From: Candidatus Palauibacter soopunensis
GTDB lineage: Bacteria; Gemmatimonadota; Gemmatimonadetes; Palauibacterales; Palauibacteraceae
Reading direction: 5' to 3'
Assembly: GCF_947581735.1 (NCBI RefSeq)
Contig: NZ_CANPVT010000002.1
Coordinates: 62,001 to 126,000, forward strand
Length of the DNA: 64,000 nt
In this document: positions 51,373 through 60,454 of the stretch, in pieces
Numbering within the stretch: position 1 is the stretch's first letter
Layout of the letters: the number at the start of each line of letters is the position of its first letter
Notes under the pieces: model-generated
Database searches by the model: none
What the model was told of the DNA's origin: nothing
Seen by the model: the letters and a program-made list of their open reading frames with translations, nothing else
Position numbers and translations under genes: made by a program

Positions 51373-54300
51373 ATGCCCCAGTTTCAGCAGGACGCCCGGC
51401 CCTTCGTACGCGTCACGCTGCTCGCGGCGGCCGCACTCTGCGGCGCGTGCGGGCCGGGGACGCTCGATTGGATCGAGGAGGACGGGTACCGCTGGGCCGA
51501 GCTTCGGGTGTCGGGGGACGACGAGCCGGGATTCGAACGACTCGACCCGTCGGAGACCGGGATCTCGTTCGAGAACGTGGTGACGGAAGAGCAGTACATC
51601 GAGAACAGCCACTACCTAAACGGGTCCGGCGTCGCGGCGGGGGACGCGGACGGTGACGGTCGCGTCGACCTCTATTTCGCGGGGATGGATGGGCCGAACC
51701 GGCTCTACCGGAACCTGGGCGGCTGGCGCTTCGAGGACATCGCCGAGGAGGCGGGAGTCGCGGCGTCGGACCGCTTCTCGACGGGCGCCGCGTTCGCGGA
51801 TGTGGACGGCGACGGAGACCTCGACCTCCTGGTGAACGCGCTCGGGGGACCGAACGCCCTCTACCTGAACGACGGGACGGGGCACTTCACGGACGAGACG
51901 GAGGCGGCGGGGCTCTCCTCGACGCTCGGGAGCATGTCGATAACGCTCGCCGACATCGACGGGGACGGGGACCTCGACCTGTACGTGGTGAACAACAAGG
52001 TCGCGACCGTGCAGGATCTCTTCCCGCCCGAAGTTCTTCAGCCGAGCAACATCTACCGGCAGACGGAGAACGGGTTCGAGATCCTTTCCGAGTGGCGGGA
52101 ACACTTCACGCTCGGCGAGGTCCAGGAGGGGATGGTCCCCCGGCTCGAACTCGCGGAGCCCGACCGGCTCTACCTGAATGACGGATCCGGGCGGTTCACG
52201 CCGGTGTCGTGGACGGAGGGCGCGTTCCTCGACGAGGCGGGCCGGCCCCTGGCGACGGAGCCGCTGGAGTGGGGGCTCGCGGCCCGTTTCCAGGACATGG
52301 ACGGGGACGGGGATCCCGACCTGTACGTCTGCAACGACTTCCACAGCCCGGACCACATCTGGATCAACGACGGGACGGGGCGTTTCCGGATGCTCGATTC
52401 GCTCGCCATGCGGAACACGAGCTTCGCGTCCATGGGCGTGAATTATTCGGACGTGGACCGGGACGGGTTCACGGACTTCTTCGTGGTCGAGATGCTGAGC
52501 CGCGAGCAGCGGCTGCGCATGAAGCAGATGGCGGGGGGCGAGCCCGACCGGCCGTTCGCGGGACGGTTCGGGAACCGGCCGCAAAAGCCGCGCAACACGC
52601 TCTACGTGAGCCGCGGGGACGGAACCTTCACGGAGGCGGCGCAATTCGCGCGCCTCGACGCGTCCGGCTGGTCGTGGGGGAGCACGTTCGTGGACGTCGA
52701 TCTCGACGGGTTCGAGGACCTGCTCGTGGGGACCGGGCACTTCTACGACGCGATGGACAAGGACGCGGCGCAGCGTGTGGGGTCGATGGACTGGCGGCAG
52801 CGGATCCTCGGCTTCCCACCGCTGCGCCTCTCCAACATCGCCTTTCGCAATCGCGGAGACCTGACCTTCGAGGAGGTCGGGGAGGCGTGGGGGTTCGCGG
52901 GGGACGAGGACATCACGCACGGGATGGCGGCGGCGGACCTCGACGGGGACGGGGATCTCGACATCGTGACGAACCGGTTGCTGGCGCCCGCGGGCGTGTA
53001 CCGGAACGTGGGCCGGGCGCCGCGCGTGGCCGTGCGGCTCGCCGGTCGGGGACCCAACACGGCCGGCATCGGCGCGCGGGTCCGGCTCTCGGGGAGCAGG
53101 TTTCCGGCGCAGACGAAGGAGATCGTCGCGGGAGGTCTGTACCTCTCCGGTTCGCAGGCGATGGCCACCTTCGCCGCCGGCGAGGGCGAGATGACGATCG
53201 AGGTCGCGTGGCGGGACGGCACGGTGAGCCTGGTGGAGGGCGTCCGCGCGAACCGCATCTACGAGATCCGGGAGCCCGCGGCCGGCGGCGCGGCGGCGGC
53301 TCCTGGCACGGCGGAATCGGACGCGCCGCTGTTCGACGACGTGTCCGAGCTGCTTGGGCACCGTCACCGGGAGAACGCGTTCGACGACTTCGCGCAGCAG
53401 CCGCTCATCACGTGGCGCCTGGGCCAGGGCGGCCCGGGCGTCGCGTGGAGCGATATCGACGGTGACGGAGACACCGACGCTTTGGTCGGCGGCGGGGGCG
53501 GGGCCGGCCTCTCGGTCTTCCTCGGCGACGGCGAGGGCGGGTTCTCGCCGGACCGGGGAGCGCGTGGCGGCGTGGCGGCCGGGCCGGCGCCATCCCCGGG
53601 CGACCAGACGGGCCTCGTCATCGTCCCCGGCCGGGCCGGCGCCACGGTGGTCGTCGGAACCGCGACGTACGACGGCACCGACCGGGCGGCCCCCTCGGCC
53701 ACGGCGCTGCGGGTCTCCGGCACGGCGCTCCGCGAGGTGCAGACGCTCCCGGCAGCCGAGTCGAGCACCGGCCCTCTCGCGGCGGCGGACTACGACGGGG
53801 ATGGCGATGTCGATCTCTTCGCGGGCGGCCGGGTGGTCCCCGGCCAGTATCCGGCCGCGGCGACCTCTCGCCTCTTCCTCAACGAGGGCGGCCGTTATGT
53901 CCTCGACGAGTCGAACGCGGCGGTCCTGACCGACGTGGGCCTCGTGTCCGGCGCCGTCTTCAGCGATGTGGATGCGGACGGAGACCCGGATCTTCTGCTC
54001 GCCATCGAGTGGGGACCCGTTCGGCTCCTCGTCAATCGCGACGGACGATTCGAGGACGCGACCGCCGCCTTCGGACTCGAGTCCCGGACGGGGTGGTGGA
54101 ACGGAGTGACGACGGGAGACCTGAACGAAGACGAGCTACCCGACCTCATCGCCTCCAACCGGGGCCTCAACTCGCAGTTCACCGCGAGTCCCGAGCATCC
54201 GGCGACCGCCTATCACGCGGATCTAGACAACGATGGTTTCCGCGATGTGATCGAGGCGCGCTACGACGAGTTCACGCGCTCGATGGTGCCGGTGCGGGGA

Positions 54301-55095
54301 CTCCTCACGCTGGCTGGCGGCCTCCCCTTCCTTCGCGGCCGCATCCAGGGGTTCGAACACTACGGGCAGTTGGGCGTGAACGAGATCCTGGAACAACCGG
54401 CGGATCTCCTGCCGACGGTCGAGGCGACGACGTTGGCGCACACGGTGTTCATCAACCGCGGGGGGTCGTTCGAGGCGGTCGATCTGCCGCGCGAAGCGCA
54501 GTTGTCGCCCGCCTTTCACGCGGGCGTGGCCGACATGGACGCGGACGGGCACGAGGACGTCTTCCTGAGTCAGAACCTGTTTGCGCTGCGCGCCGAGGCG
54601 GACCGGAACGACGGGGGCCGCGGCCTGTGGCTGCGCGGCGACGGGACGGGGGCGCTGACGCCGGTCCCCGGACAGCGGTCGGGCATCGCTGTGTACGGCG
54701 AGCAGCGAGGGGCGGCCTTCGCGGACTACGATGGAGATGGACGCGTGGACGTCCTCATCGGCCAGAACGCGGGCGGGACGAAACTGTACCGGAACGCGGG
54801 AGCGAAGCCCGGGCTGCGCGTGCGGTTGCGTGGCGGCGCCGGCAACCCGGCCGCCATCGGCGCCGCCATCCGCCTCGAGTACGGCGGAGGAGCGCTCGGT
54901 CCGTTACGGGAGGTGCGGGCGGGCGGCGGCTACTGGTCGCAGGACGATCCGGTTCAGGTGATGGGATTCGCGGCGGAACCGACCGCCGTCCGGGTTCGCT
55001 GGCCCGACGGCTCGGAGACGGTTACGCCGCTCGACACGCCTACCCCGTTGGAGGTCACGATCGACGCCAGCGGCGCGCTCGCCGACCGCCGGTAG
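51373..55095 (+). CDS. ASPIC/UnbV-FG-GAP lipoprotein (CRTAC1-like), duplicated
   Basis: Very large exported lipoprotein, 1240 residues, lipobox LCGAC. Two halves each contain FG-GAP/VCBS propeller repeats with DxDGDGxxD loops (DADGDGRVDLYFAG, DVDGDGDLDLLVN, DMDGDGDPDLYVC, and later DYDGDGDVDLFAGG, DVDADGDPDLLLA, DYDGDGRVDVLIG) closed by an ASPIC/UnbV domain: AGIGARVRLSGSRF...VAWRDGT at about 575-650 and AAIGAAIRLEYGG...VRWPDGSETV at the end. The typical protein has one such set in about 550-600 residues, so this is a fused tandem. The ATG at 51373 follows GAGG. Possible role: calcium-dependent binding of polysaccharide or the surface; many neighbours in Gemmatimonadota genomes are SusD/TonB systems, absent here. 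Confidence 0.87.
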   Translation: MPQFQQDARPFVRVTLLAAAALCGACGPGTLDWIEEDGYRWAELRVSGDDEPGFERLDPSETGISFENVVTEEQYIENSHYLNGSGVAAGDADGDGRVDLYFAGMDGPNRLYRNLGGWRFEDIAEEAGVAASDRFSTGAAFADVDGDGDLDLLVNALGGPNALYLNDGTGHFTDETEAAGLSSTLGSMSITLADIDGDGDLDLYVVNNKVATVQDLFPPEVLQPSNIYRQTENGFEILSEWREHFTLGEVQEGMVPRLELAEPDRLYLNDGSGRFTPVSWTEGAFLDEAGRPLATEPLEWGLAARFQDMDGDGDPDLYVCNDFHSPDHIWINDGTGRFRMLDSLAMRNTSFASMGVNYSDVDRDGFTDFFVVEMLSREQRLRMKQMAGGEPDRPFAGRFGNRPQKPRNTLYVSRGDGTFTEAAQFARLDASGWSWGSTFVDVDLDGFEDLLVGTGHFYDAMDKDAAQRVGSMDWRQRILGFPPLRLSNIAFRNRGDLTFEEVGEAWGFAGDEDITHGMAAADLDGDGDLDIVTNRLLAPAGVYRNVGRAPRVAVRLAGRGPNTAGIGARVRLSGSRFPAQTKEIVAGGLYLSGSQAMATFAAGEGEMTIEVAWRDGTVSLVEGVRANRIYEIREPAAGGAAAAPGTAESDAPLFDDVSELLGHRHRENAFDDFAQQPLITWRLGQGGPGVAWSDIDGDGDTDALVGGGGGAGLSVFLGDGEGGFSPDRGARGGVAAGPAPSPGDQTGLVIVPGRAGATVVVGTATYDGTDRAAPSATALRVSGTALREVQTLPAAESSTGPLAAADYDGDGDVDLFAGGRVVPGQYPAAATSRLFLNEGGRYVLDESNAAVLTDVGLVSGAVFSDVDADGDPDLLLAIEWGPVRLLVNRDGRFEDATAAFGLESRTGWWNGVTTGDLNEDELPDLIASNRGLNSQFTASPEHPATAYHADLDNDGFRDVIEARYDEFTRSMVPVRGLLTLAGGLPFLRGRIQGFEHYGQLGVNEILEQPADLLPTVEATTLAHTVFINRGGSFEAVDLPREAQLSPAFHAGVADMDADGHEDVFLSQNLFALRAEADRNDGGRGLWLRGDGTGALTPVPGQRSGIAVYGEQRGAAFADYDGDGRVDVLIGQNAGGTKLYRNAGAKPGLRVRLRGGAGNPAAIGAAIRLEYGGGALGPLREVRAGGGYWSQDDPVQVMGFAAEPTAVRVRWPDGSETVTPLDTPTPLEVTIDASGALADRR

Positions 55096-55104
55096 AAGCC
55101 GGAA

Positions 55105-55118
55105 CCGCCCTCCGGCGG
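55105..55118 (+). terminator. Short hairpin between convergent genes
   Basis: CCGCC (55105-55109) and GGCGG (55114-55118) with a 4-base loop lie 10 bases after the stop at 55095 and 45 bases before the stop of the convergent gene. A possible two-way terminator, without a T-run. Confidence 0.3.
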
Positions 55119-55162
55119 CGCAGCCCATCGTCCCACGCCTCAGCCGGGGCCTCGGCAGCCCC

Positions 55163-55693
55163 TCAGCCGCCCGTCAGGGCCCGGATCCGCTGGGCGACCT
55201 CGCGGGCCATCTCGTTCGGAATCGGGATCGTGAGATTGTACTGCGCGATCTTCCAGGCCCCTTCTTCCATCACGAGCACGCCGCTGCCGCGCGTTTCGCC
55301 GAGGTTGGCGTTCTCGAGGCGCTCGTCGAACCAGGCGGTGCCCCCGCCGGGCGCGATCGCGATGTGGCGCTCGAGCATGTGGTAGGTCCAGCCCGTGCCC
55401 GTGTCGAAGCGGGCCTTCGTGTAATCCATGAACTCTTCGCGCGTCCACCGCTCGGTCGCGTCGGTGCCGAGGAAGACGGCCTCGCCGGCGTAGAGGCTGA
55501 AGTAGCGGTCGAAGTCGGCCTCCGAGGCGGCCTCGTGGAGCGCGTCGAGGGTCGCGGAGACTTCGTCCCTGGCGTCATCCTGCGCGGCGAGGGGCGCGAC
55601 TGGCAGCGCCGACGCGATGACGAAGGCGAAGACGGCGTGGCGACCTGGGGAGCGGCGCGACCGGCGGCCGGAGTCGTGCATCACGTTCAGCAT
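55163..55693 (-). CDS. Exported SnoaL/NTF2-like protein
   Basis: NTF2-fold protein of 176 residues with a signal peptide (VFAFVIASALPVAPLAAQ). The pattern ALHEAASEADFDRYFSLYAG, TREEFMDYTKARFDTG, RHIAIAPGGGTAWFDERL and GVLVMEEGAWKIAQYNLTI is typical of the SnoaL_3/DUF4440-type domain. These fold around a hydrophobic pocket and include enzymes, binding proteins and immunity-like domains. The ATG at 55693 has GAGGAA upstream; ATG at 55681 is an alternative. Divergent from the amidohydrolase at 55842. Confidence 0.83.
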   Translation of the reverse strand: MLNVMHDSGRRSRRSPGRHAVFAFVIASALPVAPLAAQDDARDEVSATLDALHEAASEADFDRYFSLYAGEAVFLGTDATERWTREEFMDYTKARFDTGTGWTYHMLERHIAIAPGGGTAWFDERLENANLGETRGSGVLVMEEGAWKIAQYNLTIPIPNEMAREVAQRIRALTGG

Positions 55694-55841
55694 GGATTCC
55701 TCGGGGTCTGGCAGCGCGTGGCTGCGGGGGTTTCGCACGTTTGGGGTGATCCTACCTGAGCCACCCGCGAGCAACTAGTCTCTCTGGGGTCCCGCCCAGG
55801 GACTCCGCATCCACGATCCTGTTCGCGCTCCGGAGGATGTC

Positions 55842-57164
55842 ATGCCGCCACGTGCCCCTGGTTCGATGCGAGGCCACGGAGTTTCGATGGCCCGCCCGGC
55901 CGCCGTGTTCAGCCTCGCGATCCCGATCGTGAGCGGGTGCGCGACGGACGGCGGGCAGGACGCTTCGGATCCGTACCCCGCCGGTCCCGACGCGGCCGTC
56001 GTGATCCGGGCGGACCGGATCCTCGACGGACGCGGTGCCGTGCTCACGGGCCGGGAACTCGTGGTGCGCGGCGGGCGGATCGAAGCCATCGCCGAGGCGG
56101 GGGCCACGCAGGGCGCCGTGGTATACGAACTTCCGGGGGCGACCGTGCTGCCGGGGCTCATCGACACGCACGTCCACCTCGGTTGGCACTTCGACGCGAC
56201 GACGGGGCGGCTGAGCAGCGCGGAGTCGACGGAGACGGCGGGGGACCGCGTGCTTTATGCGGCCGAGAACGCCTGGAACATGCTCGCGAGCGGCGTCACG
56301 ACGGTGCAGAGCCTGGGCGGACCCGAGGACGTGCCCGTCCGGGACGCGATCGCGCGCGGCTCGCTGCCGGGACCGCGGGTCCTCACGTCGATCGAGCCCA
56401 TCACGCTCGCGAGCGGCGGACCGGAGGAAATCCGGGCCCGCGTGGACGAGCTGGCGTCGGCGGGCGCGGACGTGATCAAGATCTTCGCATCCGCCAGCAT
56501 AAGGGTCGGCGGCACCCCCACTTTGAGCCAGGAGCAGCTCGACGCCGCCTGCGGCCAGGCGCGCGAGCGTGGCCTGCGCGCCGTGGTCCACGCTCACGGT
56601 CCCGAGAGCGCGCGGCGCTCGGCCTTCGCCGACTGCCGGCAGATCGAGCACGGCGCCCTCCTCGACCGCGAAACGCTCGAACTCCTGGCCGAACGCCAGC
56701 TCTACTACGATCCGCACACCCACCTGATCTTCGAGAACTACTTCGTGAATCAGGACCGCTACCTCGGCATCGGGAACTACACGGAAGACGGATTCCGTCA
56801 GATGCGCGCGGCGGTGCCGATCGCGCTCGCCGCCTTCCGCGAGGCGCTCGATGTCGAAGGGCTCGATATCGTGTTCGGCACCGACGCCGTGGCCGGAGCG
56901 CACGGGCGCAACTGGACGGAACTGGTGTACAGGGTGCGTGAGGGCGGACAGGACCCCATGGATGCCATCGTCTCGGCCACGAGCCTGGCGGCGGCTTCGC
57001 TCGAGCTCGAGGAGACGGTGGGCACGCTCGCGCCGGGGTTCGAGGCCGACGTGATCGCGGTGGCGGGGGATCCGACGGCCGATATCGGTGCCCTCGAGCA
57101 TGTCGTACTCGTGATGCGGCGCGGAGTGGTCTACCGGCACCGGCCGCTCGCGGGGACTCCGTGA
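55842..57164 (+). CDS. Exported amidohydrolase lipoprotein
   Basis: Metal-dependent amidohydrolase of 440 residues. Two starts are plausible: ATG 55842 (GGAGG 5 bases upstream) used here, and ATG 55887 (GGAG 5 bases upstream). Either gives a lipobox VSGC. Ligands: HVH (IDTHVHLGWH), Lys in VIKIFAS, His in VVHAHGP, His in IEHGALL and Asp in FGTDAVAG; sandwich strands are VVIRADRILDGRG and LAPGFEADVIAVAGDP. Same branch as the amidohydrolase at 24700, with similar length; substrate unknown. Following small gene at 57245 is 80 bases downstream on the same strand. Confidence 0.88.
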   Translation: MPPRAPGSMRGHGVSMARPAAVFSLAIPIVSGCATDGGQDASDPYPAGPDAAVVIRADRILDGRGAVLTGRELVVRGGRIEAIAEAGATQGAVVYELPGATVLPGLIDTHVHLGWHFDATTGRLSSAESTETAGDRVLYAAENAWNMLASGVTTVQSLGGPEDVPVRDAIARGSLPGPRVLTSIEPITLASGGPEEIRARVDELASAGADVIKIFASASIRVGGTPTLSQEQLDAACGQARERGLRAVVHAHGPESARRSAFADCRQIEHGALLDRETLELLAERQLYYDPHTHLIFENYFVNQDRYLGIGNYTEDGFRQMRAAVPIALAAFREALDVEGLDIVFGTDAVAGAHGRNWTELVYRVREGGQDPMDAIVSATSLAAASLELEETVGTLAPGFEADVIAVAGDPTADIGALEHVVLVMRRGVVYRHRPLAGTP

Positions 57165-57244
57165 AGCGGCGATCCTTTCACCGGCGGCGCGACGGCTTGC
57201 CGCCACGGCGACACCCGCGGAGCGGGACTCTCGTAAGGAGGCGC

Positions 57245-57490
57245 ATGAAACGCTCGATCGAAGATGCGCAGCAGCGACTCGCCGAGAAGCTGCTTTCGCG
57301 CAAGGACGTATCCGCCGTGGGCATCGGGGCCGACAACGGCGACCCGTGCCTGAAGGTCTACCTCTCCGGGTCCTCTTCCCGGAAATCGATCCCCGACCGC
57401 TACGACGGACACCCGGTGCGGGTCGTCGGCGGGGGGCCGTTCCGGGCGCAGGGGAACGGTCCGGCGGGCCCATCGGCCGGCAGCGCGTGA
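57245..57490 (+). CDS. Small protein like the N-terminal domain of the next gene
   Basis: Protein of 81 residues without signal peptide. The ATG at 57245 has a strong AAGGAGG. The sequence AEKLLSRKDVSAVGIGADNG, CLKVYLSGSS and the ending YDGHPVRVVGGGPFRAQ align with residues about 73-131 of the protease-like protein at 57510 (MLFAVPGVVGVGIGFSG, TIKVFVDPAAS, VTVEPAGPFRVL), so the two share a domain. A 19-base gap and the same strand suggest cotranscription. A cytoplasmic copy of a proenzyme domain would be unusual. It may be an inhibitor or assembly partner (inference). Confidence 0.75.
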   Translation: MKRSIEDAQQRLAEKLLSRKDVSAVGIGADNGDPCLKVYLSGSSSRKSIPDRYDGHPVRVVGGGPFRAQGNGPAGPSAGSA

Positions 57491-57509
57491 CGGGCGGAGA
57501 GGACGGGCG

Positions 57510-58655
57510 ATGACGCCGCGGCGAAACCTCGTTCTCGCGCTCGCCATCGCGGCCGCCACATGCGTCGGAGTCAGCATCCACTGGACGCTGACATCCTGGC
57601 CGACGCGGCCCCCGACGCTGCCTCCGCCGCGGCTTCCCACGCGTCCGCCGTTGCGGCCCCCGGGCCCCTCGGCCCAGGAGTTGCTGACCGCCGCGATGCA
57701 GGTACAGAGCGACAACGAATCGATGCTCTTCGCCGTTCCGGGCGTGGTCGGCGTGGGGATCGGTTTCTCAGGCGCGGGGATGCCGACGATCAAGGTGTTC
57801 GTCGACCCCGCCGCGTCCCCGGAATCGCCTGGCCTGCAGAACATCCCGGAGGCGCTCGGTCTCTTCCCGGTCACCGTCGAGCCGGCCGGCCCGTTCCGCG
57901 TTCTGCCGCCCGAGCCCGTCGCGCCGGTTGCGTCGGACGAAGGGCCGGTGCCGACGGGGCGCTTCGATCGGCCGGTGCCCATGGGCGTGTCCACGGGGCA
58001 CACCCGCTCCACGGCGGGCACGATCGGCGCCGTCGTGACCGATGGCGAACGCCGGTACGCACTCAGCAACTGGCACGTGTTCGTGCCGGGCGGCGAGGGA
58101 CAGGTGGGCGACGTTCTCCTGCAGCCGGGCCCCGTCGATGGCGGCTCGGATCCGGGCGACGCGATCGGCACGTTGACGGAGTTCGAGCCGGTGGCTCTGT
58201 CGCCGTTTGCGTCGAACCGGATCGATGCGGCGATCGCGCGCACGGACGAAGTGCTGCCGGAGACGCCGGTGGGGGGCTATGGGTCGCCGCGCAGCACGAC
58301 GATGGCGGCGAAGCCGGGGCTGGGGGTCCAGAAGTACGGGCGGACGACGCGCCTCACGGTCGGGGAAGTGGAGGCGGTCAACGCGTCGATCAACGTGACC
58401 TACGGGTCGGCCGGGTCGCAGGTGGCCCGCTTTGTCGGTCAGATCATGGTGTGCTGCAACTTCAGCAAGGGCGGCGATTCCGGCTCCCTGATCGTGGCGC
58501 GCGATCTGGACCGCGACCGGAACGCCGGCCCGGACGACCGCAAGCCGGTCGCGCTGCTCTTCGCCGGCGACGGCCGGCTCACGATCGCGAATCCGATCGA
58601 CCTCGTGCTCGACCGCTTCGACGTGACGATCGTGGGCGAGGACGCGGACCGCTGA
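57510..58655 (+). CDS. Trypsin-like serine protease with N-terminal proenzyme-like domain
   Basis: Protein of 381 residues. A signal anchor (LVLALAIAAATCVGVSIHW) and a Pro-rich stretch (31-55) precede a domain of about 70 residues shared with the gene at 57245. The chymotrypsin-fold domain follows with a visible catalytic triad: His189 in LSNWHVF, Asp239 in RIDAAIA and Ser324 in SKGGDSGSLIV. Oxyanion-loop Gly residues are kept. The family resembles Nal1-type and other bacterial S1-like peptidases. It is probably periplasmic and tethered. Start ATG at 57510 with GAGAGG upstream. The adjoining genes downstream (symporter) are 45 bases away. Confidence 0.84.
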   Translation: MTPRRNLVLALAIAAATCVGVSIHWTLTSWPTRPPTLPPPRLPTRPPLRPPGPSAQELLTAAMQVQSDNESMLFAVPGVVGVGIGFSGAGMPTIKVFVDPAASPESPGLQNIPEALGLFPVTVEPAGPFRVLPPEPVAPVASDEGPVPTGRFDRPVPMGVSTGHTRSTAGTIGAVVTDGERRYALSNWHVFVPGGEGQVGDVLLQPGPVDGGSDPGDAIGTLTEFEPVALSPFASNRIDAAIARTDEVLPETPVGGYGSPRSTTMAAKPGLGVQKYGRTTRLTVGEVEAVNASINVTYGSAGSQVARFVGQIMVCCNFSKGGDSGSLIVARDLDRDRNAGPDDRKPVALLFAGDGRLTIANPIDLVLDRFDVTIVGEDADR

Positions 58656-58700
58656 CGCCGGATTGCCACGGCTGGCCGCTGGTGCGGACCGGCCAATAGT

Positions 58701-58934
58701 TTGGCGGTCATGACACGCTTCCGGTCGCACTTCCTGCCGCGAACGCCGACGGGCCGCCGGCTCGTCGCCCTCTTCCTCGTCCTGTTCGCGTTCACGCAAC
58801 CGCCGCTCGTGTACTGGATCGGCAACCGCGTGGAGCCGTGGATCGGCGGCCTGCCCTTCCTCTACGTGTACCTGCTCGTCGTCTACATCCTCCTCATCGG
58901 CGTACTGATCCAGGTGCAGAGGCGAGGGCTCTGA
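58701..58934 (+). CDS. Small two-helix membrane protein, symporter partner
   Basis: Membrane protein of 77 residues with two hydrophobic segments (LVALFLVLFAFTQPPLVYW and FLYVYLLVVYILLIGVLIQV) and a basic N-terminus. Its stop overlaps the symporter start in TGATG, so the two are translationally coupled. Small two-helix partners of this size (DUF485/DUF3311 types) often precede sodium:solute symporters. ATG at 58701 is used; ATG at 58710 is also possible. No ribosome site stands out. Confidence 0.75.
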   Translation: MAVMTRFRSHFLPRTPTGRRLVALFLVLFAFTQPPLVYWIGNRVEPWIGGLPFLYVYLLVVYILLIGVLIQVQRRGL

Positions 58935-60427
58935 TGGAGGCCTGGGTCGTCGCGACCGGTCTCATCTTCGTGTATCTCCTGGCCACCATCGTGTTGGGGG
59001 CGATCGCGAACCGGCGCATGTCGGTGGACCTGGAGGACTTCCTCCTCTACGGACGGAAGGCCGGGTTCATCGTCCTCTATCTCACGGTCGTCGCGACCTA
59101 CCATTCGGCGTTCGCCTTCCTCGGCTCGGGCGGTTTCTTCTACACGCACGGGATCGGGTTCTGGGCGGCAGGCGCGTGGACGGTGCTCGTCGGCGGGATC
59201 ACCTACGTGCTCGGGAGCCGGATCTGGGCGCTGGGGAAGACGTTCGGCTACATCACGCCGGCCGATCTCCTGGCGGACTTCTACGAGTCGGATGCCGTGC
59301 GCGTCGTGACCGCCATCGTGTCGGTGCTGTTCACGATCCTCTACATCCAGGTCCAGGCCGTGGGGCTGGGCTACATCCTCTCGGTGGCGTCCGGCGACCG
59401 GATCTCGTTCGAACTGGGGACGCTGATCCTGCTCGTGGTCGCCGCGGGCTACCTCATCGCGGGGGGACTGCGCGCGGTCTACTGGACGGACGTGATCCAG
59501 GGCGTGTGGATGTACGTCGCCGTGTGGGCGGGCGCCCTCGTGCTCGCCTTCAAGCTGTTCGGCGGACCGTTCGAGCTGTGGCGGCAAGTGGCGGCGGAGC
59601 GGCCCGATCTGCTGACGCTTCCGGGGCCGGAGGGGTTCTTCACGCCGGGGATGTGGTTCGGGATGATCGTCGTGCTGTCGTTCGGGATCATCTTCCAGCC
59701 GCACCTCTTCATCCGCTACTACACCGCGGTCTCCGCCCGCACGATCAAGCTGCTGGGCGCGACGACGCCGATCTACCTCATGACGCTCTACATCCCGGCG
59801 GCGCTCGTGGGCCTCGGCGGTGCACTGGTGATGCCGGACATCGCGATTCCGGACCGGATCTTCCCGGAGATGCTCTTCGCGTACGCCCCGGCCTGGCTCA
59901 CGGGCGCGATTCTGGCCGGCGCGACGGCGGCGGCGATGTCCACGCTCGACTCGATGCTGCATGCGAACATGACGGTGCTGACGCGCGATGTGTACCAGCG
60001 CTACATCCGCGCCGGCGCGAGCCAGAATCACTACATCCTCATCGGTCGGCTGATCGTCGTGGCGCTCCTCGCCGTCGGGTATTTCCTCTCCGTGAGCACG
60101 TTCGATTTCCTCGTGCAACTCGTGGCCCTGTCGGGTTCCGGGGCGCTGCAACTGATGCCGGCCGTCCTCGGGGTCTGCTTCCCGGGCCGACACCTGACGA
60201 CGAAGGCCGGAGTGATCGCGGGCATCGGGGCGGGTCTCGCGACGCTGTGCGTCACGCTCATCTTCGTCCCCCATCCCCTGGGCCTGCACGGCGGCGTGTG
60301 GGGACTGCTGGTGAACTTCATCGTGACCTTCGTGGTGAGCCGGTTCACGCTTCCGCCGAGCGACGTGACCGTGTCGCGGATCCACGGCGCGGTCGAACGC
60401 TTCGTGTACGAGGGCGACCCCGCGTGA
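58934..60427 (+). CDS. Sodium:solute symporter (SSS family)
   Basis: Inner-membrane transporter of 497 residues with about 13 hydrophobic segments. The family landmarks are FLLYGRKAGFIVLYLTVVAT, the TM with YHSAFAFLGSGGFFYTHG, the GGLRAVYWTDVIQGVWM segment and the signature AAMSTLDSMLHANMTVLTRDVY with the sodium-site Ser/Thr. Substrates in this family range from sugars, proline and pantothenate to carboxylates; nothing local fixes it. The start ATG at 58934 overlaps the small partner gene by one base. The gene at 60455 follows by 28 bases. Confidence 0.9.
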   Translation: MEAWVVATGLIFVYLLATIVLGAIANRRMSVDLEDFLLYGRKAGFIVLYLTVVATYHSAFAFLGSGGFFYTHGIGFWAAGAWTVLVGGITYVLGSRIWALGKTFGYITPADLLADFYESDAVRVVTAIVSVLFTILYIQVQAVGLGYILSVASGDRISFELGTLILLVVAAGYLIAGGLRAVYWTDVIQGVWMYVAVWAGALVLAFKLFGGPFELWRQVAAERPDLLTLPGPEGFFTPGMWFGMIVVLSFGIIFQPHLFIRYYTAVSARTIKLLGATTPIYLMTLYIPAALVGLGGALVMPDIAIPDRIFPEMLFAYAPAWLTGAILAGATAAAMSTLDSMLHANMTVLTRDVYQRYIRAGASQNHYILIGRLIVVALLAVGYFLSVSTFDFLVQLVALSGSGALQLMPAVLGVCFPGRHLTTKAGVIAGIGAGLATLCVTLIFVPHPLGLHGGVWGLLVNFIVTFVVSRFTLPPSDVTVSRIHGAVERFVYEGDPA

Positions 60428-60454
60428 GCGTGGTCGCGGTCGGGGCCTGACGCA

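Noticed and set aside
51600-54800. Repetitive GACGGGGACGG-type tracts
   Set aside because: They encode the repeated DGDGD calcium loops of FG-GAP repeats; not a DNA repeat or CRISPR array.
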